A stretch of 64,000 bases of DNA from Bacillus sp. EAC (GCF_002156875.1 NZ_NCSY01000013.1:16148-80147); one strand, 5' to 3'. Positions 1 to 8,699 are shown, counted from the stretch's first letter. Numbers and translations are program-made. Notes: a model not told the origin generated them from the sequence alone.

Positions 1-5
1 TATTA

Positions 6-338
6 TTACCTTCTGTCGTCACGATCTTTTCTTCGTAATCCTAACAAACCAAGTAATCCTAATAGTCCAAGCCAACCCCAATCAGTATCATCATCGTTTG
101 TATCTGTAGTGTTAGTAACGTTCATTGGATTATATCGATTATTAGTCATATTACTTGGATTATAACGACTATTAGTCATATTACTTGGATTGTATCGGTC
201 ATTATTCATATTATCGTTTAAATTGTATCGATTATTAGTCTTATATTCGTCAGAATTGGCATTTACAGCTGATGCATTATTAGTTAAAAATGATAGCGAT
301 AATAAGAAAGAGAATAAAACTAAACACAATCTTTTCAT
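6..338 (-). CDS. Small secreted WGxxGxxG-type protein
   Basis: A 110-residue protein with an N-terminal signal peptide (about residues 1-24, cleaved after an Ala-Ser-Ala motif). The middle is Asn-rich with tandem copies of a ten-residue unit containing NRYNPSNMTN. An acidic linker then leads to a Trp-Gly start and a GLLGLLGLLGL run ending in a basic tail (RRKDRDDRR). A hydrophobic glycine run plus basic tail resembles the sorting-type C-terminus of the WGxxGxxG family, so the protein is probably secreted and held at the membrane. Function is unknown. The gene is complete, and its upstream neighbour reads divergently. Confidence 0.6.
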   Translation of the reverse strand: MKRLCLVLFSFLLSLSFLTNNASAVNANSDEYKTNNRYNLNDNMNNDRYNPSNMTNSRYNPSNMTNNRYNPMNVTNTTDTNDDDTDWGWLGLLGLLGLLGLRRKDRDDRR

Positions 339-504
339 TTAGTTCACCACCTTTTTTTAGGATAAGAGCATTAATATTTTGAGTAGTAATGAATGAAAAC
401 AATCATGGCAATTTAAACCATTATTTTAAATATTGTTTTTCGCATACTTTCTATTTTTTGATAAAGAATAGCTTTTGTACCTATTCCGTGAAAAGGAGAA
501 TAGT

Positions 505-1050
505 ATGAATTTAATAACGAAGGGAAGTAAGATTATTATGGGTATTTTAAGTGGAAATCCACAAGATGAGCCTTTACATTATGGAGAAGTATTTGGATTA
601 TGGAGCGCTGTATCAGTCGCAAAAGCTGCACTAGATGGATATCAGGTCTATATAAACCATACTGGTGATCAAGAGTTGAAAGCATTTTTAAAACAAGTAA
701 TTGAATCATCAATCAAGCCCTCAATAAAGGAAATAGAAGAAATATTACTACATAACGATATCGCGGTTCCGCCTACACCAGCAGAACGACCTGAAGCAGA
801 TCTTGAACAAATTCCTGTTGGAGCAAGATTCCTTGATGCTCAAATAGCTTATATGGTAGCTGCTGATATTGCAGCAGGTGTTGTAGCATGTAGTCAAGGG
901 ATGAGCCAATCAATTCGTGTTGATGTTGGGTTAATGTATGGACAAATGGGTGCAAAAAAAGCAAAAGACGGTGCTCTATTACTTCAGATGATGAAAGATA
1001 AAGGTTGGTTGGTTCCGCCACCACTTCATCATGAAACAAAACAACAATAA
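505..1050 (+). CDS. DUF3231 family protein
   Basis: A 181-residue, mainly helical protein of the DUF3231 family found in Bacillus, often one half of a longer duplicated member. The ATG at 505 is chosen because AAAAGGAG (491-498) lies at ideal spacing; an in-frame ATG at 475 has no ribosome site. There is no signal peptide or membrane segment. The helical repeat pattern is reminiscent of ferritin-like bundles, which fits the manganese catalase gene just downstream, although a strong terminator separates the two. Its molecular role is not established. The family call is made by recognition of sequence pattern and length. Confidence 0.6.
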   Translation: MNLITKGSKIIMGILSGNPQDEPLHYGEVFGLWSAVSVAKAALDGYQVYINHTGDQELKAFLKQVIESSIKPSIKEIEEILLHNDIAVPPTPAERPEADLEQIPVGARFLDAQIAYMVAADIAAGVVACSQGMSQSIRVDVGLMYGQMGAKKAKDGALLLQMMKDKGWLVPPPLHHETKQQ

Positions 1051-1057
1051 AACATAT

Positions 1058-1085
1058 AAAGTCCACTGAATAATCAGTGGACTTT
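1058..1085 (+). terminator. Rho-independent terminator
   Basis: Perfect 12-bp inverted repeat (AAAGTCCACTGA and its complement) around a 4-nt loop, directly after the DUF3231 gene. Confidence 0.85.
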
Positions 1086-1151
1086 ATTGATAGTTATATT
1101 ATTTTATTTCATTGAAATCATTTGATTAATTGAAGAAATGAGGTAGTTACA

Positions 1152-2006
1152 GTGTATTCTTATAAAGAAGAATTGATTAATATGATAAAGCCAGATAAGC
1201 CAGATCCTGCTGCTGCGAAGGTATTACAAGAAGCATTAGGTGGGCAATTTGGTGAAATGAGAACAATGATGCAATACTTTTTTCAAAGCTCAAATTTCAG
1301 AGGGAAAGCGAAACAATACCGTGACTTAATTAGAGGTGTTTTTTTAGAAGAAATAAGTCATGTCGAGCTCGTTCAAAGTACAATTAACCAACTTTTAACA
1401 GGTGCAGGTGAATCTACACCAGGTAATGCTGGAGTAAATGGAGCACCACTTGATGAAGAAGTTAAACATGCTAATCCACACCACTTTATTGTAGGTGCGC
1501 AATCATCATTACCTGTAGATGCTGGTGGAAATCCATGGAATGGTTCATGGGTATATAACCACGGGAATTTAATAGCTGATTTATTAAACAACTTAATTTT
1601 AGAATCCACAGGTGTTTTACAAAAAACTAGGATTTATGAAATGAGCTCTAATCAAACTTTAAGAGAAACGTTGGGATTTCTAATAGTACGAGATAATGCC
1701 CATCAGAATGCATTTGCAAAGGCATTAGAAACATTAGGTGTAGAATGGGGTAAATTATTGCCTGTCCCTAACTATGATATAAATAAGTATCCCGAATGCA
1801 GAAAGTTTGTTGAAATGGGTTACCATAATGCTCAATTTAATTTTAGGCTTGATCAGTCACTTATTGGGGAAGTTTTCAAAGGAAAATCTCCAAGTAGAAA
1901 TGGAGAAGAGTTAAAGGTAATTGAACCTCCAAAAGGCTTTCCAGTACCAGACCTACCTGAAATGCCAAATGAGCATAGTCCAGGTTTGTATGATTTGAAT
2001 AATTAA
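1152..2006 (+). CDS. Manganese catalase (CotJC-type)
   Basis: A 284-residue dimanganese catalase of the ferritin-like superfamily, which decomposes hydrogen peroxide; Bacillus homologues are often spore-coat associated (CotJC, YjqC). The usual metal-ligand patterns are visible: a Glu in the first helix (GGQFGEM), LEEISHVE near residues 66-73 and NAHQNA near residues 178-183. The start is GTG at 1152, preceded by GAGGT (1139-1143). Length matches the full family. The C-terminal Pro-rich tail (EPPKGFPVPDLPEMP) is also typical of the family. A terminator follows at once, so it is probably monocistronic. Confidence 0.85.
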   Translation: MYSYKEELINMIKPDKPDPAAAKVLQEALGGQFGEMRTMMQYFFQSSNFRGKAKQYRDLIRGVFLEEISHVELVQSTINQLLTGAGESTPGNAGVNGAPLDEEVKHANPHHFIVGAQSSLPVDAGGNPWNGSWVYNHGNLIADLLNNLILESTGVLQKTRIYEMSSNQTLRETLGFLIVRDNAHQNAFAKALETLGVEWGKLLPVPNYDINKYPECRKFVEMGYHNAQFNFRLDQSLIGEVFKGKSPSRNGEELKVIEPPKGFPVPDLPEMPNEHSPGLYDLNN

Positions 2007-2021
2007 ATATAAAATAATAAG

Positions 2022-2053
2022 CTTCCTTTAATTAATAATTAGGAAGGTTTTTT
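2022..2053 (+). terminator. Rho-independent terminator
   Basis: Imperfect hairpin with CTTCCT and AGGAAG arms and a following T-run, just after the manganese catalase gene. Confidence 0.75.
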
Positions 2054-2086
2054 ATTTGATTTAAACATAAATTATAACTTGTTATT

Positions 2087-2108
2087 CAACTAACGCATGT
2101 GTTAGTTG
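2087..2108. repeat. Array element copy 1 (core only)
   Basis: Palindromic core AACTAACGCATGTGTTAGTT with flanking C and G. It is the first copy in the array. The usual second half is missing and different sequence follows, including the inverted repeat at 2137-2177. It marks the left edge of the cassette-like region. Confidence 0.8.
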
Positions 2109-2136
2109 CATTAGCAAAAAAAGGAACTTCACACAG

Positions 2137-2177
2137 ATGAACTGCCCCCGACACGACTAACAATCGGGGTGCAGTTC
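2137..2177. repeat. Long inverted repeat, possibly IS-end derived
   Basis: Arms reading TGAACTGC-CCCCGA and TCGGGG-TGCAGTTCA enclose about a dozen bases (CACGACTAACAA). The arms are GC-rich compared with the surroundings and begin TG and end CA, like the ends of IS3-type elements. No T-run follows closely, although a T-rich stretch lies about 15 bases on. It could be a collapsed insertion-sequence remnant or a hairpin terminator. No transposase is present. Confidence 0.5.
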
Positions 2178-2280
2178 AAGAAAATTCATTTTTTATAAAA
2201 ATTAAACACTTGTCCATTTCTTTTTACTTGTCCAATCATAGGATGTTGAGATGAAATTAAAAGGAAAAGGTGTTGTTATA

Positions 2281-2490
2281 ATGGGTTGCAACTGTAACAA
2301 TGAAAGAAATAACGATAGAAATAATGATAGAAACAGAAGAAGAGATAGAGATTTTACGTTTAATGCGAAAATCACGATTGATAAAGATGACTTCTGTCGT
2401 GCAGTAGAACGATGCGACGATGACAGACGTGATGAAAGACGCGATATTTTCGGTCGCAGTATTAGTGACAGAGGCGGTTGGAATTGGTAA
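2281..2490 (+). CDS. Small charged, Arg/Asp/Asn-rich protein
   Basis: A 69-residue protein starting MGCNCNN, then an Asn/Asp/Arg-rich low-complexity stretch and a more ordered centre (FNAKITIDKDDFCRAVERC). The C-terminus is RGGWNW. Three cysteines stand out. The ATG at 2281 is preferred, with AAAAGGTG upstream; an in-frame ATG at 2251 also has a possible site. I do not recognise a characterised family. Its composition resembles small spore or exosporium-associated proteins of Bacillus, which is inference only. It is the first gene after element copy 1. Confidence 0.45.
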   Translation: MGCNCNNERNNDRNNDRNRRRDRDFTFNAKITIDKDDFCRAVERCDDDRRDERRDIFGRSISDRGGWNW

Positions 2491-2888
2491 GTTGAAAAAG
2501 CAGTTAAAAAGGAACTTCAATCATAGAAGATCCTTTTTTTTTGCCGATAAACATATTTATGTAAATTAGATTCACATACAATTTCATGAGAAATAGGCTA
2601 GTTCTTTTACAACTAACTGGCGCGTTAGTTCATTAAGAGTCAGGAGTCGATAATGATCGACTCCTTTTTAAGTTTTTAGAAAGATAGTTAAAAGATGTTT
2701 AATAGTAAAAAAAGGTAAAAAATATGATTTTGTTGAATGTAAGAGGCTATGAGTATGTCAAAATGTAAAAATTAAGGGGAAATGGAGTGGTTAAACAAAT
2801 TATTGAAAGTCAAATAACCTGTACATAATATCCCCTTTCAGTTCTTAGTGCATAAAGTGGCTAAATTGGCAAAAGAGGTGAACCACCG
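2491..2888. other. Intergenic region with array element copy 2
   Basis: Between the small charged protein and the MFS gene. It contains the second array element (2610-2689) and AT-rich sequence. No open frame with a ribosome site was seen here. A GAGGTG ribosome site ends the region just before the MFS gene. Confidence 0.6.
2610..2689 (+). repeat. Array element copy 2 (full)
   Basis: Core AACTAACTGGCGCGTTAGTT (2611-2630), then a strong hairpin (AGGAGTCGAT / ATCGACTCCT) with T-run, then a degenerate second core ending GATAGTT near 2689. Total about 80 bp, the usual length for this element. Confidence 0.85.
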
Positions 2889-4118
2889 ATGAAATTAAGG
2901 GAGCATAAAAGCTTCGTTCGTTTTTGGACTGCATCCACAACTTCAAACTTTGGCACAAATATTACGACTATTGCTCTGCAAGTATTAGTGGTGGTTAATA
3001 TGGGAGGCAGTGCTGTTGATGTTGGCTGGGTTTCAGCATCTAGATGGCTTCCATATGTACTGTTGGGATTAATAGCGGGGGTTTTGGTTGATCGTTTTCA
3101 CCGAAAGACTGTACTGGTTATAACAGATATGGGGCGTGGCATTATATTTGCTATTATTTGCTTTTTGGCTGTCGCAGGAGTACTAAGTATTGGCTGGCTA
3201 ATGGTCCTGCTCATGCTCTTTGGCGCATTGTCTCTTTTTAATGATGTTGCCCACCGATCCTTTGTGCCACATTTAGTCCCTCGTCCTTTATTAACTCGTG
3301 CATATGCACGATTAGAACAAAGCGCAGCTGTTGCGGAAACGAGCGGACCAGCCATTGGAGGCGGGCTTGTCTCATGGATCGGTGCACCTTTTGCCCTTCT
3401 TGTAGATGCCGTATCGTATCTGTTTTCAGGTATTTTAATGGCCTCTGTTAAACACCTGCCAACAGAGAAAGTGAAGGCTGGGCCACTTGGTCAGCAAATC
3501 AAGGAAGGTTTGCAATGGGTCTACCAACACCAATACCTTCGTACACTCGCTTTAAACACGCACGTATGGTTTTTCTTCCATAGCATGACGATGACGGTAC
3601 TTGTATCCTTTTTTTTGATTGAACTTGACTTCGATGCCTCGCACCTTGGGTTTGCCCTCGCCGCTGCAGGTGTCGGTGCAGTCGCTGGAACCTCTCTATC
3701 TACTCGGGCCGGTGATCGCTTGGGTATCGGCCGTGCAATTGCTTTTTCTCGAATTCTCTATGCTCCAGCAGTGATTGTGATGGTTTTAGCTCCAGCAGCT
3801 AACAACTCCGACCCACTTAACATAGCTCTCATTTTTGTTGTTGTAGGGCAGCTATTGTACGGCTTTGCCATGGGAATCGAGGGTCCTCTCGAAACGGGTT
3901 ATCAGCAGTATGTCACGCCATCTCATCTACAAGGACGCATGAATGCAACGATGCGATCCATTAACCGTAGTGTGGTCGTTATCGGCGCCCCACTAGGTGG
4001 TGCCATCGCCGATGGACTAGGGTTCCTAACGGCCTTATGGATTTCGATAGCTGGTCTAGCTTTATGCGGACTATGGTTCAGTCTTTCATCGATGAGAAAA
4101 GCTCAAATAAAAGAATAA
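2889..4118 (+). CDS. MFS efflux transporter (macrolide-efflux-like, MFS_3)
   Basis: A 409-residue major facilitator protein with about 12 membrane segments, similar in pattern to the MefA/enterobactin-exporter group of drug exporters. The motif-A-like loop GVLVDRFHRKT lies near residue 65. The second half repeats the pattern with TRAGDRLGIGRA. The likely role is proton-driven efflux of a drug or siderophore, substrate unknown. ATG 2889 follows GAGGTG. Base composition is clearly richer in G and C than all neighbouring array genes, with many GCC, CTC and CGC codons, which points to recent transfer from another lineage. Element copies 2 and 3 flank it. Confidence 0.8.
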   Translation: MKLREHKSFVRFWTASTTSNFGTNITTIALQVLVVVNMGGSAVDVGWVSASRWLPYVLLGLIAGVLVDRFHRKTVLVITDMGRGIIFAIICFLAVAGVLSIGWLMVLLMLFGALSLFNDVAHRSFVPHLVPRPLLTRAYARLEQSAAVAETSGPAIGGGLVSWIGAPFALLVDAVSYLFSGILMASVKHLPTEKVKAGPLGQQIKEGLQWVYQHQYLRTLALNTHVWFFFHSMTMTVLVSFFLIELDFDASHLGFALAAAGVGAVAGTSLSTRAGDRLGIGRAIAFSRILYAPAVIVMVLAPAANNSDPLNIALIFVVVGQLLYGFAMGIEGPLETGYQQYVTPSHLQGRMNATMRSINRSVVVIGAPLGGAIADGLGFLTALWISIAGLALCGLWFSLSSMRKAQIKE

Positions 4119-4243
4119 AAGAATACGAAATCTAAAAATGCATTAAAATAATTAGACACTGACTGAGTATCTATTAAAATTATAATTAAATGTAGAATCT
4201 AGCGCAGGAAGAAGTAGTGTTTTGTCTGTGAAATAATGTACTT

Positions 4244-4321
4244 AAAGCAACGCATGCGTTAGTTACACAACAAGAGTTGCCAATGGCAGCTTTTTTTGTT
4301 GTAGTAACTGACAGGTTAATT
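4244..4321 (+). repeat. Array element copy 3 (full)
   Basis: Core CAACGCATGCGTTAGTT (4248-4264), whose left arm is degraded, then hairpin GAGTTGCCAATGGCAGC with a long T-run, then second core GTAACTGACAGGTTAATT. Length 78 bp. Confidence 0.85.
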
Positions 4322-4391
4322 GAAAAAAAAAGGAAAAAATTATCTAATTTGTCGAAATAAAAGAGAAAAGGTTTTAAGGAAGGAGAAGTCT

Positions 4392-4856
4392 ATGAATTAC
4401 AAAGCAGAAATGAGAAAATTTATTGGTCACGAAACCCTATTAACTGTTGGTTGTGGGATAATTATAGAGGATAATGAACAGATATTGTTGCAACATCGGA
4501 CTGATGAGGACAATTGGTGTATTCCTGGCGGACTTATGGAAATTGGAGAAACTTTTGAAGAGACTGCAAAGAGGGAATCTTTTGAAGAAACGGGGCTAAC
4601 GGTAACGGATTTAGAGCTGTTTGGTATTTATTCAGGAGAAAGATGTTTTGTTCAATATCCCAATGGAGATAAGGTCTTCAGTGTTCAAATAATTTTTAAA
4701 TCCAAACATTTTACAGGGGAATTAAAACAAAAGGATGTTGAGAGCAGAGAACATCGTTTTTTCAGAAAGACGGAACTTCCTGCTAACTTAAATCCCCGTC
4801 AAAAACCATTTATAATTGATTGGGCAGAAGAAAATAGTCATCCAATTATAAAATAA
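4392..4856 (+). CDS. NUDIX hydrolase
   Basis: A 154-residue NUDIX protein that should hydrolyse a nucleoside diphosphate linked to another group. The Nudix box is intact: GGLMEIGETFEETAKRES followed directly by FEETGL, matching Gx5Ex7REx2EExGx. The ATG at 4392 is chosen because GGAAGGAGAA sits just upstream; the frame is open to 4320 but without a good site. Substrate cannot be told. It is a single-gene unit between element copies 3 and 4 with no obvious operon partner. Such NUDIX genes are common cargo in accessory regions of Bacillus. Confidence 0.85.
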   Translation: MNYKAEMRKFIGHETLLTVGCGIIIEDNEQILLQHRTDEDNWCIPGGLMEIGETFEETAKRESFEETGLTVTDLELFGIYSGERCFVQYPNGDKVFSVQIIFKSKHFTGELKQKDVESREHRFFRKTELPANLNPRQKPFIIDWAEENSHPIIK

Positions 4857-4862
4857 TCTGAT

Positions 4863-4940
4863 TAACTAACTGGCGCGTTAGTTCTACAGACTGATCGACT
4901 ATTTAGTCGATATTTTTTGCACTAAATGGCAGTTTAGATT
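4863..4940 (+). repeat. Array element copy 4 (full)
   Basis: Core AACTAACTGGCGCGTTAGTT (4864-4883), hairpin GATCGACTATTTAGTCGAT with T-run, second core CACTAAATGGCAGTTTAGAT. Begins only 7 bases after the NUDIX stop codon. 78 bp. Confidence 0.9.
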
Positions 4941-5108
4941 GCAATCTAATAATATGAATAATTAACCAGTACCTGTTCACTTAATTTTGTGTGAAATACT
5001 AAATGAATAAAGGAAAGTCAATTCGAAAATGAAGGACTTAAACGGAATGTAAAGAAATAGAATTAAGTATTGATGGAAAATGTTATTAACTATACGGAGG
5101 ATAATATT

Positions 5109-6080
5109 ATGGAGCAAGCCGTTGAACGAGTTTTTAAGAAAGAGATTTTACTAAATGCAGCTTCACAATTTGGGATAACCGTCGATGAAAAGCCACTCGG
5201 TGATTTTGAAAACTATATATTTAAAGGATATACAAAGGACGGAATTCCGAAAGTATTACGTTTAACTCATTCTTCTCATCGTTTAAAGGAAGAAATTGAA
5301 GCAGAGTTAATGTTTGTAAAATTTGTAAGTGAAAACGATGCGAACGTGGCTGGGTCATTAGTTTCATTACATGGGAATTTGGTTGAAGAGCACATTGCTA
5401 GTGATGGGACGAGCTTCTTTGCTTCAATGTTTGAATTTGCAGAAGGAAAATTAGTAGACCGCATGAATCCAAATGAGTGGAATGATGATTTGATGTATGC
5501 TTGGGGGAAGACAATTGGAAAGTTACACGCTTTAACAGTTAATTACCCTAAAACAACAAACAGAGAACATTTGTCTGAAAATGCGTACGTAAATGGAATG
5601 CTAAAACATGAAGAGCTTGGTCTATATACAAAAAGACTTATGGAAGAAATACAAAGCTACGAGAGAAAAGATGATTCATATGGTTTGATTCATAGTGATT
5701 TACATTTTCAAAACTTCTTCATAAATGAAGAGTGCAAAATTACGGCTTTTGATTTTGATGATCTGCATTATAATTATTTTATTTCCGATATCGCAATTGT
5801 ATTGTATTATTCTGCTTGGGTAAGTAAGGATTCAATTGAAGAAAAGTCACAATTTGCACGAAAACAACTAGAAGTATTTAAAAAAGGATATGAAACGGAA
5901 TTTCTACTAGAGGATGAATGGTATAATAGAATACCTGCGTTTTTAAAGTTAAGAGATCATACAGTGTTTTATGTATTAACAATGAAATATGAAGGGGAAG
6001 ACAAAACTCAAAGAATAATTGAACTATGTGAAGAAATTCGTCAAAGAATTATTAGTGATAAAGCAATCATTGAAATATAA
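5109..6080 (+). CDS. Aminoglycoside phosphotransferase-fold kinase (APH family)
   Basis: A 323-residue protein of the APH/choline kinase fold. The catalytic loop HSDLHFQNFF (HxDxxxxN) and the metal-binding DFDD are both present near residues 200-225. ATG 5109 is chosen for the GGAGG at 5096-5100; an in-frame ATG at 5070 lacks one. It would transfer phosphate from ATP to a small-molecule hydroxyl. Despite the family name, substrates vary widely, and resistance to aminoglycosides cannot be inferred. Single-gene unit between element copies 4 and 5, with its own extra terminator. Confidence 0.8.
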   Translation: MEQAVERVFKKEILLNAASQFGITVDEKPLGDFENYIFKGYTKDGIPKVLRLTHSSHRLKEEIEAELMFVKFVSENDANVAGSLVSLHGNLVEEHIASDGTSFFASMFEFAEGKLVDRMNPNEWNDDLMYAWGKTIGKLHALTVNYPKTTNREHLSENAYVNGMLKHEELGLYTKRLMEEIQSYERKDDSYGLIHSDLHFQNFFINEECKITAFDFDDLHYNYFISDIAIVLYYSAWVSKDSIEEKSQFARKQLEVFKKGYETEFLLEDEWYNRIPAFLKLRDHTVFYVLTMKYEGEDKTQRIIELCEEIRQRIISDKAIIEI

Positions 6081-6096
6081 TTTGAAAAATATTCAT

Positions 6097-6135
6097 AAAA
6101 AACCTCGGAAAACCTATTGAGTTTCCGAGGTTTTA
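6097..6135 (+). terminator. Rho-independent terminator
   Basis: Inverted repeat AACCTCGGAAA / TTTCCGAGGTT followed by T-rich sequence, downstream of the APH-type gene and separate from the array element that follows. Confidence 0.85.
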
Positions 6136-6189
6136 TTTATTTCAATTTGCAGGGGATGATTTTATTACTAAATAAATATATTCGATATT

Positions 6190-6268
6190 GAACTAACGAG
6201 TGCGTTAGTTCAACAACAATGGCTGCTTAGGCAGTCTTTTTTTTATTGCACTATCTGGCAGGATAGTT
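6190..6268 (+). repeat. Array element copy 5 (full)
   Basis: Core AACTAACGAGTGCGTTAGTT (6191-6210), hairpin GGCTGCTTAGGCAGTC with T-run, second core CACTATCTGGCAGGATAGTT. 79 bp. Confidence 0.9.
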
Positions 6269-6417
6269 TAATAAGAATATGACCGCTTTTTTTATTGAAG
6301 CAAGCAAATGGCGGCATTGGTAAATTAAAAAGGTTTCTATCATTTATTGTGGAATATAATAATTATACAAATGGAAATTAATACCATTAATAAAAAATTT
6401 AAAGGAATTAGATAAAA

Positions 6418-7464
6418 ATGAACATAAATATTTCACAAAGAATTTCAAATATCCAAAATAATAATCATTTCTCAGGTACAGCATTCGTTAAAGATGATGA
6501 AGAAAGAGTTTTGTTAGATCTAAGCTTCGGTTATGCCAATCGATCCGAAGGTTTAAAAAACCTTACATCGACCAGATATGGCATAGCCTCGGGATGTAAG
6601 CTCTTCACTTCAATAGCTATATGTCAGCTTGTGGAAAAAGGAATACTTTCGTTTGATTCTACTTTAAGTGAATGTATTGATATAAATTTTCCGAATTGGG
6701 ATGAAAAGATAACCATCCATCATTTACTGACACATACTTCTGGAATACCAGATTATTTTGATGAAGAAGTCATGGATGATTTTGAGGAACTATGGATCAA
6801 CCACCCTATGTATCACATTAGGCGTTCGAGAGACTTTTTACCACTTTTTCAAAATGAGCACATGAAATCAAAATTGGGAGAGCGGTTTCACTATAATAAT
6901 GCAGGTTATATATTGTTAGGTTTAGTTGTAGAACAATTAAGTGGGGTTTCCTTTACTGACTACATTGATGTACATATCTTTAATAAAGCTGGCATGATGG
7001 ATTCAGGGTACTTTGCGTTTGACTCTCTTCCTGAAAGGACAGCAATAGGTTATATTGATAATTCAGATGGTACATGGAAAACAAATATTTATTCATTACC
7101 AGCTAAAGGTGGCCCGGATGGTGGAGCATATGTAACAGCTAAAGATATGATGAAATTTTGGTATGCCCTTATGAACTACAAACTATTAGACGAGGCATTA
7201 ACCAATCAGTTATTAACAGCTCACACCCAAGTTAAAGAAGATAGTTTTTATGGTTATGGTATATGGATTAAGAAAATTGAAAATAACATCATTAAGTACC
7301 ATGTAATGGGATATGATCCTGGGGTTAGCTTTCATTCTGCTTATTTTCCTAACTCATCTTTCAAAATTGTTGTATGCTCCAATAAGTCATCAGGAGCATT
7401 TGACATTACGAACGGAATTGAAGAAGAATTGACGAAGATTAAAAACCCTTATAATCATATGTGA
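6418..7464 (+). CDS. Serine hydrolase, beta-lactamase / class C-like
   Basis: A 348-residue serine hydrolase of the beta-lactamase (class C / penicillin-binding protein / esterase) superfamily. The SxxK motif is SGCK near residue 60. YNN is present in HYNNAGY near residue 160. The third motif is probably HVMG near residue 300. There is no clear signal peptide, so it may be cytoplasmic and act as an esterase or D-aminopeptidase rather than a resistance enzyme. ATG 6418 has a weak upstream AAAGGAA. It shares its unit with the MepB gene: no array element lies between them. Confidence 0.75.
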   Translation: MNINISQRISNIQNNNHFSGTAFVKDDEERVLLDLSFGYANRSEGLKNLTSTRYGIASGCKLFTSIAICQLVEKGILSFDSTLSECIDINFPNWDEKITIHHLLTHTSGIPDYFDEEVMDDFEELWINHPMYHIRRSRDFLPLFQNEHMKSKLGERFHYNNAGYILLGLVVEQLSGVSFTDYIDVHIFNKAGMMDSGYFAFDSLPERTAIGYIDNSDGTWKTNIYSLPAKGGPDGGAYVTAKDMMKFWYALMNYKLLDEALTNQLLTAHTQVKEDSFYGYGIWIKKIENNIIKYHVMGYDPGVSFHSAYFPNSSFKIVVCSNKSSGAFDITNGIEEELTKIKNPYNHM

Positions 7465-7528
7465 TTCTGAAAAGTAAAATATTAGTTTAAATTAATAATA
7501 CATATTGATAGCAAAAGGGGTGGTTTTA

Positions 7529-8056
7529 ATGGAATGGATAGCTACAGACACACTACATTGCGACCTACTTACCATTAAGGATATTGTCTATAATCCATGC
7601 AGATTTGATTGCTCTCTGCCACGTATAGAATCACAAAATGCTGAATATGGGGCATATGTATTTAATTTGAATTCCTTATCCATAAGATTTCGTGTCGCTA
7701 AAATTACCCCTAAAAAGGTTGGACAATTTGTGACTTTATGGGAAAGAATTGGGGATAGTCCAATCCAACCATATGACATATCAGATCCAGTCGATCTATT
7801 CGTTATTAGTACCCGTAATGATGATAAATTTGGTCAGTTTATATTTCCTAAAACTGTTCTTTGTGATCAGGGGATATTATCAAATAAAGGTAAAGGCGGT
7901 AAACGTGCAATAAGAGTTTATCCACCTTGGGACAAGCCCTCTAGCCGTCAGGCAAAAAAAACTCAGACATGGCAACTGGAATATTTCCTTGAGACACCTT
8001 TAAGTAGACCGATAGATTGTGTTCGTGCACATAATCTTTATAATACCCAATCATAA
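7529..8056 (+). CDS. MepB family protein
   Basis: A 175-residue MepB-like protein, named after the gene next to the Staphylococcus mepRA multidrug locus; biochemical function is unknown. Recognisable features are the FNLNSLSIRFRVAKITPKK stretch and KxxQFxFPKxxL-like region (GQFIFPKTVL), with a conserved GKGGKRAIRVYPPWD block near residues 130-145. The ATG at 7529 follows AAAAGGGG. The gap to the serine hydrolase is about 65 bases, so co-transcription is possible. Element copy 6 lies downstream. Confidence 0.7.
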   Translation: MEWIATDTLHCDLLTIKDIVYNPCRFDCSLPRIESQNAEYGAYVFNLNSLSIRFRVAKITPKKVGQFVTLWERIGDSPIQPYDISDPVDLFVISTRNDDKFGQFIFPKTVLCDQGILSNKGKGGKRAIRVYPPWDKPSSRQAKKTQTWQLEYFLETPLSRPIDCVRAHNLYNTQS

Positions 8057-8098
8057 TTTCATGTTTTAGGAAATTTAGTTTACAAAAAAGGACTTTCT

Positions 8099-8617
8099 AT
8101 GTATGAAGATACATTTATTCTTATTCAACTAACTGGCGCGTTAGTTCAAGATCATGAGTCACAGCTGCGGCTTGGCAGTATATTCACTATGGTTTCATAT
8201 GCTGTTATTATGGTCATATCTTATATGTACTTTAATGAAGAACAAATGCTACATGCTATTTGGGCTACTTTAAATATGACAAAGATTATTTCGTTCCCGA
8301 TTTTAGAACGTTTTGAGTATGTTGTAATATTCTCTTGGTTTTTAGTTGTCCTTCCTACAGTTTGTTTACCAGTTTGGAGTGTTGGACGAAGTCTAGAGAT
8401 TTTATTTAATGTTAAACCAAAAAATTCACTTCTTATTGTTTCTATTATTATATATTCTTCCGTTTTTTTTATAAAAGGAAGAATAAGCATAAATATGTTA
8501 AATAAATTAGTAGGTACACTAGGGTTATATTTTATTTATATTTATATTCCTTTCCTATTTGTTATAAATTACATAATATCAAAAATACAGCGCCACTTTA
8601 GTAGCAAAGCTTTATAA
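8099..8617 (+). pseudogene. GerAB-family spore germination permease fragment, cut by array element
   Basis: The frame encodes the C-terminal half of a GerAB/spore permease (APC superfamily, normally about 360 residues): ISFPILERFEYVV and CLPVWSVGRSLEI, then the last membrane helices and a basic tail. The N-terminal half is missing. The first 18 or so codons are array element copy 6 read in frame (IQLTGALVQ). An AAAGGA precedes the ATG at 8099, so a chimeric protein could be made; without it the first usable ATG is 8189. No GerAA or GerAC partner is present. Almost certainly non-functional in germination. Confidence 0.75.
8126..8186 (+). repeat. Array element copy 6 (shortened)
   Basis: Perfect core AACTAACTGGCGCGTTAGTT (8127-8146), then GAGTCACAGCTGCGGCT resembling a damaged hairpin without the T-run, then GGCAGTATA of the second core. 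It runs directly into the GerAB fragment, with no intervening 5' half of that gene. Confidence 0.8.
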
Positions 8618-8699
8618 TTTGTATAATTCTATATGATATGGATTGTTTATATTACATCAATTTATACGAAAACCACCACATTAAATATTTTTACTTATT

